Source: Paracoccaceae bacterium (GTDB lineage: Bacteria > Pseudomonadota > Alphaproteobacteria > Rhodobacterales > Rhodobacteraceae). Taken from it: 64,000 nucleotides of DNA. The notes under the pieces were generated by a model. It searched no databases and had not been told where the DNA came from. It was given only the letters and a program-made list of their open reading frames with translations. The DNA lies in assembly GCA_947371955.1 (NCBI GenBank), contig CANBRQ010000002.1, forward strand, positions 1 through 64,000. Reading direction: 5' to 3'. The position numbers and the translations under genes were made by a program. Shown here piece after piece: positions 60,933 through 64,000 of the stretch; position 1 is the stretch's first letter; each line of letters begins with the position of its first letter.

Positions 60933-61652
60933 TTAAGCATCCTTCGCAACGCGCGCCATGACCAGAACGGAAACCCCTATTGCACCGGCGGCAACGCAGG
61001 CTTCGGCCCCTGCAGCCAAAGTGGCGCCGGATGTCATCACGTCATCGACCAGCAGAACATGCCGGCCCTGGACCTTGACCAGATGCCGCGGATGCAGGGT
61101 CAGGGCGGCGGACATGTTGGCAAAGCGGCCGTCGCGGGTCAGCCCATCCTGCGACCCGGTAGAGCGGCGGCGTTGCAGAAGGTCGGGGCAATGCTCCAGC
61201 TTGGCCAGTTTGGCGATGCGGGAGGAGAGCAAAGCCGCCTGATTGTACCGCCGCTTGAGCAGCCGCAGCCAATGCAGCGGGATCGGGGCCACAAGCATAT
61301 CGGGAACCAGCAGGGGCGCTGCGGCCTTGAACATCCAGTCCGCCGCAGGGCGGGCGAGGTCGAGCCGGTCGCCATGTTTCAGGGCCAGAACCAGCTTCCG
61401 GCCATTGTCGCGGTACATCAACGCCGCGCGTCCCGCTGTCCAGGGCCGGGCGAAGGTCAGGCAGTCGTCGCAGAGGGGGTCGCGGTCGTCCTCTCCGGGC
61501 AGGGACACCCCGCAATGGTTGCAGACAAGGCCCGTGATGAAGGGCGTGTCACGCCAGCAGTCGCCGCACAGGCCGAAATCGCTGGTCACCCGCGCCCCGC
61601 AGGACAGGCATTGCGGCGGGTAAAGCAGGTGCAGCAAGGCTTGCATTCCCAT
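60933..61652 (-). CDS. ComF-family phosphoribosyltransferase-like protein
   Basis: This 239-residue protein has two N-terminal zinc-binding cysteine clusters (CLSCGARVTSDFGLCGDCW and CNHCG...CDDC). Its C-terminal type-I PRTase domain includes VLLVDDVMTSGATL and the family segment KRRYNQAALLSSRIAKL. ComF proteins act in DNA uptake in competent bacteria, but orphan comF genes occur widely in alphaproteobacteria. The ATG at 61650-61652 (MGMQALLHLLYPP) has AAGGAGAG upstream. The start lies only 23 bases from the divergent methyltransferase-like gene. Confidence 0.9.
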   Translation of the reverse strand: MGMQALLHLLYPPQCLSCGARVTSDFGLCGDCWRDTPFITGLVCNHCGVSLPGEDDRDPLCDDCLTFARPWTAGRAALMYRDNGRKLVLALKHGDRLDLARPAADWMFKAAAPLLVPDMLVAPIPLHWLRLLKRRYNQAALLSSRIAKLAKLEHCPDLLQRRRSTGSQDGLTRDGRFANMSAALTLHPRHLVKVQGRHVLLVDDVMTSGATLAAGAEACVAAGAIGVSVLVMARVAKDA

Positions 61653-61675
61653 CCGTCTCTCCTTAGGTCCGCGCC

Positions 61676-62488
61676 ATGCAGACACCGCCGCTTCTGACCG
61701 ACCGCCCGACGCTGATGCGCAACCGCGCCCGCGCCACCGCCCTGTTCCTGCAGGAGATGGCCGTGGCCGAGGCGCAGGATCGTCTGGCCGAGGTTAACAG
61801 AACCTTTACGGCACCTCTGGTCGTGACAGGTTTTCCGCATTTGTGGCCGGAAATGCCCACGATTGCCGATGACGAAGTTTTGGCGGCCGAAGTGCAGGGT
61901 CACGATCTTGTGATCAGCGCGCTGACGCTTCACTGGGCGAATGACCCGGTCGGGCAATTGGTTCAGTGCCGCAGGGCGCTGAAGCCAGACGGCTGGTTCA
62001 TGGCGCTGATGTTCGGCGGGCAGACTTTGCATGAGTTGCGGGCCTGCCTGGCGCAAGCTGAGGCGGAGGTGACAGGCGGCCTCAGCCCCCGCGTGCTGCC
62101 GATGGCAGAGATCCGCGACTTGGGCGGCTTGTTGCAGCGGGCGGGGTTTGCGCTGCCGGTGGCGGACAGTTTTACCACGCAAGTGCGCTATCGTGATGCG
62201 TTTCACCTGATGCGTGACCTGCGCGCGATGGGAGAGGGCAATGCCCTGGCCCAACGTTTGCGCAGGCCGACGCGTCGGGCAGTGTTTATCCGTGCGGCGG
62301 AGTTGTACCAGCAGACCTACGCCGGACCGGATGGCCTGATTCCGGCGACGTTCGAGATGATTGTCCTGACCGGTTGGGCCCCGCATGACAGCCAGCCGAA
62401 ACCACTTCGGCCCGGTTCTGCGGCAACGCGCCTGTCAGATGCGCTTGGTGCCGCAGAACTGAAGCTGCCGCGCGATCCGGGGCTTTGA
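61676..62488 (+). CDS. Methyltransferase-like protein (BioC/NDUFAF5-like) lacking SAM motif I
   Basis: This 270-residue protein has the overall plan of the BioC/NDUFAF5 methyltransferase group: helical N-terminus (TDRPTLMRNRARATALFLQE), HDLVISALTLHWANDPVGQL, RRALKPDGWFMALMFGGQTL and a C-terminal RYRDAFHLMRDLRAMGEGNAL segment. The usual glycine-rich SAM motif I (LDxGxGxG) is replaced by LVVTGFPHLWPEMP, so SAM binding is doubtful. It may hydroxylate, or assist complex I assembly as its mitochondrial relative does, or be an inactive scaffold. It is divergent from comF and followed by hemH. Confidence 0.75.
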   Translation: MQTPPLLTDRPTLMRNRARATALFLQEMAVAEAQDRLAEVNRTFTAPLVVTGFPHLWPEMPTIADDEVLAAEVQGHDLVISALTLHWANDPVGQLVQCRRALKPDGWFMALMFGGQTLHELRACLAQAEAEVTGGLSPRVLPMAEIRDLGGLLQRAGFALPVADSFTTQVRYRDAFHLMRDLRAMGEGNALAQRLRRPTRRAVFIRAAELYQQTYAGPDGLIPATFEMIVLTGWAPHDSQPKPLRPGSAATRLSDALGAAELKLPRDPGL

Positions 62489-62537
62489 CGCAGGCACAAT
62501 TGCCGCTATCTGAGGCGCAACACCCAAGGAGCGATTT

Positions 62538-63599
62538 ATGTTTGACGTGACCTCAGGACTTGGCCGTTTGGCCCATGCTCCGGCCAACCATCCTGCCGTG
62601 AAGCCTGCCAAGGTCGGCGTTCTGCTGGCCAATCTGGGCACGCCCGATGGCTATGACTACTGGTCGATGCGCCGCTATCTGAACGAATTCCTGTCGGACA
62701 AGCGCGTGGTGGACTTGCCGGACTGGAAATGGCAACCGATTCTGCAAGGCATCATCCTGACCTTCCGGCCGTCGAAATCCGGGGCGAACTACAAGTCGAT
62801 CTGGAACGAGGAACTGAACGAAAGCCCCCTGCTGACGATCACCAAGCAGCAGACCTCGGCGATCCGGGAAAGCCTTGAGGCGATCTATGGCGACCGGGTC
62901 GTGGTCGATTTCTGCATGCGTTACGGCAATCCGTCGACCCCGTCCAAGGTGCGGGCGATGGTGGAGGCCGGGTGCGAGAAGATTCTGTTCTTCCCCCTGT
63001 ACCCCCACTATGCCGGCGCCACTTCGGCCACCGCCAATGATGCGTTCTTCAGGGCCTTGGCCACGGAGAAGCGGCAGCCCTCGGCCCGGACTGTTGCGGA
63101 GTATTTCGAGCATCCCTTGTATATCAAGGCCCTCGCCCAATCGGTGACCGAGGCCTATGCCAAGCTGGATCACAAGCCCGACGCTTTGGTGACCAGCTAT
63201 CACGGCATGCCGCAGCGCTACTTGATGGAGGGTGACCCCTATCATTGCCAATGCATGAAGACGACTCGTCTGCTGCGTGAGGCATTGGGTTGGGAAAAGG
63301 GCTCGATCGATGTCAGCTTCCAGTCGGTGTTTGGCCGGGAAGTCTGGCTGAAGCCTTATACTGTGGAACACGTGGCCGAATTGGCCAAGGCGGGCAAAAA
63401 GCGGATAGCGGTGATGGCCCCGGCCTTCTCGGCCGATTGCATTGAAACGCTTGAGGAAATCAAAGGCGAGATTTGCGAGGCCTTCCTGCATGCGGGCGGG
63501 GAAAGCTTCACCTATATCCCCTGCCTGAACGCAGAGCCTGCCCATGTGACCGCCCTGACGGCGGTGATCCGCGACAATCTGGGTGGCTGGCTCGCCTGA
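62538..63599 (+). CDS. hemH: Ferrochelatase
   Basis: HemH inserts iron into protoporphyrin IX, the last step of heme synthesis. The 353 residues include KVGVLLANLGTPDGYDYWSM and the loop after it, VDFCMRYGNPS, the catalytic His region SYHGMPQRYLMEGDPY and the C-terminal AFSADCIETLEEI motif with conserved Glu. An AAGGAG site lies eight bases before the ATG. It ends at a strong bidirectional terminator shared with the small convergent gene. Confidence 0.97.
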   Translation: MFDVTSGLGRLAHAPANHPAVKPAKVGVLLANLGTPDGYDYWSMRRYLNEFLSDKRVVDLPDWKWQPILQGIILTFRPSKSGANYKSIWNEELNESPLLTITKQQTSAIRESLEAIYGDRVVVDFCMRYGNPSTPSKVRAMVEAGCEKILFFPLYPHYAGATSATANDAFFRALATEKRQPSARTVAEYFEHPLYIKALAQSVTEAYAKLDHKPDALVTSYHGMPQRYLMEGDPYHCQCMKTTRLLREALGWEKGSIDVSFQSVFGREVWLKPYTVEHVAELAKAGKKRIAVMAPAFSADCIETLEEIKGEICEAFLHAGGESFTYIPCLNAEPAHVTALTAVIRDNLGGWLA

Positions 63600-63628
63600 G
63601 CCGCGCCGCCAGAACGTCTGACCAAATG

Positions 63629-63658
63629 AAAAGGACGGCAGGTTAGTGCCGTCCTTTT
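63629..63658. terminator. Bidirectional intrinsic terminator after hemH
   Basis: AAAAGGACGGCA (63629-63640) pairs fully with TGCCGTCCTTTT (63647-63658) over a 6-base loop, giving a 12-bp stem with A/T runs at both feet. It serves hemH (plus) and the small secreted peptide gene (minus). Confidence 0.9.
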
Positions 63659-63682
63659 GCGAATTGGATAGGCCCGTTTGGA

Positions 63683-63874
63683 TCAGTTGCCAGCGGCAAC
63701 AGCAGCGACAACCAGCAGCAGCAGCAGCGGAACGACGATACCGCCGGCCGACGAAGAGTTGGTGGTCGCAGCAGCGACGACGGGAGCGGGTTCAACAACC
63801 GGCTGAGCCATGCCGCCAGCGAAAGCGGTGGAAGCGGCCAGCGACAGGGCAGCGGCGAGGGCGAATTTTTTCAT
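63683..63874 (-). CDS. 63-residue exported hydrophobic peptide
   Basis: This very small protein has a signal peptide (MKKFALAAALSLAASTAFAG, cleavage about 19-20), a Pro/Val/Ala linker (VVEPAPVVAAATT), a Ser/Gly turn and a C-terminal hydrophobic helix (GGIVVPLLLLLVVAAVAAGN) reaching the last residue. It could sit in the membrane or self-associate in the periplasm. Its plan echoes that of the 99-residue protein at 51169, with an MKKF start and an Asn end. I recognise no function. It is convergent with hemH across the terminator. Confidence 0.7.
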   Translation of the reverse strand: MKKFALAAALSLAASTAFAGGMAQPVVEPAPVVAAATTNSSSAGGIVVPLLLLLVVAAVAAGN

Positions 63875-64000
63875 CTTGGTCTCCGTTTTGATTCATCCGG
63901 TCGCTTCACCAGCGAAGGCGCGACAGAATTGTTGCTCGTGGCAGCATAAAAGCATTTTGGCGGCGGATTTGCAACCGCCCGACGCCGCGTTTGCGGAAGT

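Overview
The window is GC-rich, densely coded DNA from an alphaproteobacterium of the order Rhodobacterales (family Rhodobacteraceae or a close relative). Evidence: a PetP/PetR-type MarR plus OmpR pair, an OhrR/Ohr pair, a che cluster ordered like Rhodobacter cheOp1, a YjbH-type exopolysaccharide locus, and frequent 4-base ATGA/GTGA/TTGA start-stop overlaps. The genus cannot be fixed from sequence alone. No rRNA, tRNA, CRISPR array, insertion sequence or prophage was seen.

Layout. 0.3-11 kb, stress and housekeeping: MsrPQ periplasmic methionine sulfoxide repair, a CPA2 antiporter, a secreted fasciclin protein, ClpB, epoxyqueuosine reductase QueG, divergent ohrR/ohr with two near-identical operators, an SDR, and an amidinotransferase-superfamily enzyme behind a perfect 16-bp palindrome. 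11-17 kb: a glyoxalase-like protein, a DUF1294 protein, a fused Gfo/Idh/MocA plus aldo/keto reductase, IlvE, a small secreted protein and PetP-PetR. 17-20.5 kb: a lone GH38 alpha-mannosidase. 20.7-29.9 kb: a chemotaxis cluster (STAS-like protein, cheY, cheA, cheW, cheR, cheY, a small helical protein, mcp, cheB, cheD) in which CheB has a degenerate receiver.

30-35.5 kb: a D-serine dehydratase/D-threonine aldolase family enzyme, then a translationally coupled run of a histone-deacetylase-like hydrolase, xseB, ispA, dxs and a DUF2478 gene (isoprenoid precursor supply). 35.6-41.3 kb: a tight five-gene operon (RidA-like, DUF1028, LysR, trimethylamine-dehydrogenase-like flavoprotein, amidohydrolase). 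It looks like an undescribed catabolic pathway and is the best candidate here for a new system. 41.3-44.2 kb: proline iminopeptidase, UbiG and an aldo/keto reductase.

44.3-51 kb: tamA-tamB outer-membrane assembly genes, with about 99-residue tandem repeats inside TamB, and a convergent YihY-family membrane protein. 51-59.3 kb: a small secreted protein and an exopolysaccharide locus (YjbF lipoprotein, YjbH, FlaA1-type epimerase/dehydratase, phosphoglycosyl transferase and SDR on the minus strand; a Wza-like export lipoprotein divergent from them). Two 6-2-6 inverted repeats sit in the shared promoter gap. 59.3-64 kb: MarR, nitrilase-family amidase, GrxC, ComF, a methyltransferase-like protein without the usual SAM motif I, HemH and a 63-residue secreted peptide.

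Functions come from motif recognition and family memory; no database search was run. Comparisons with named reference proteins are from memory and are marked.
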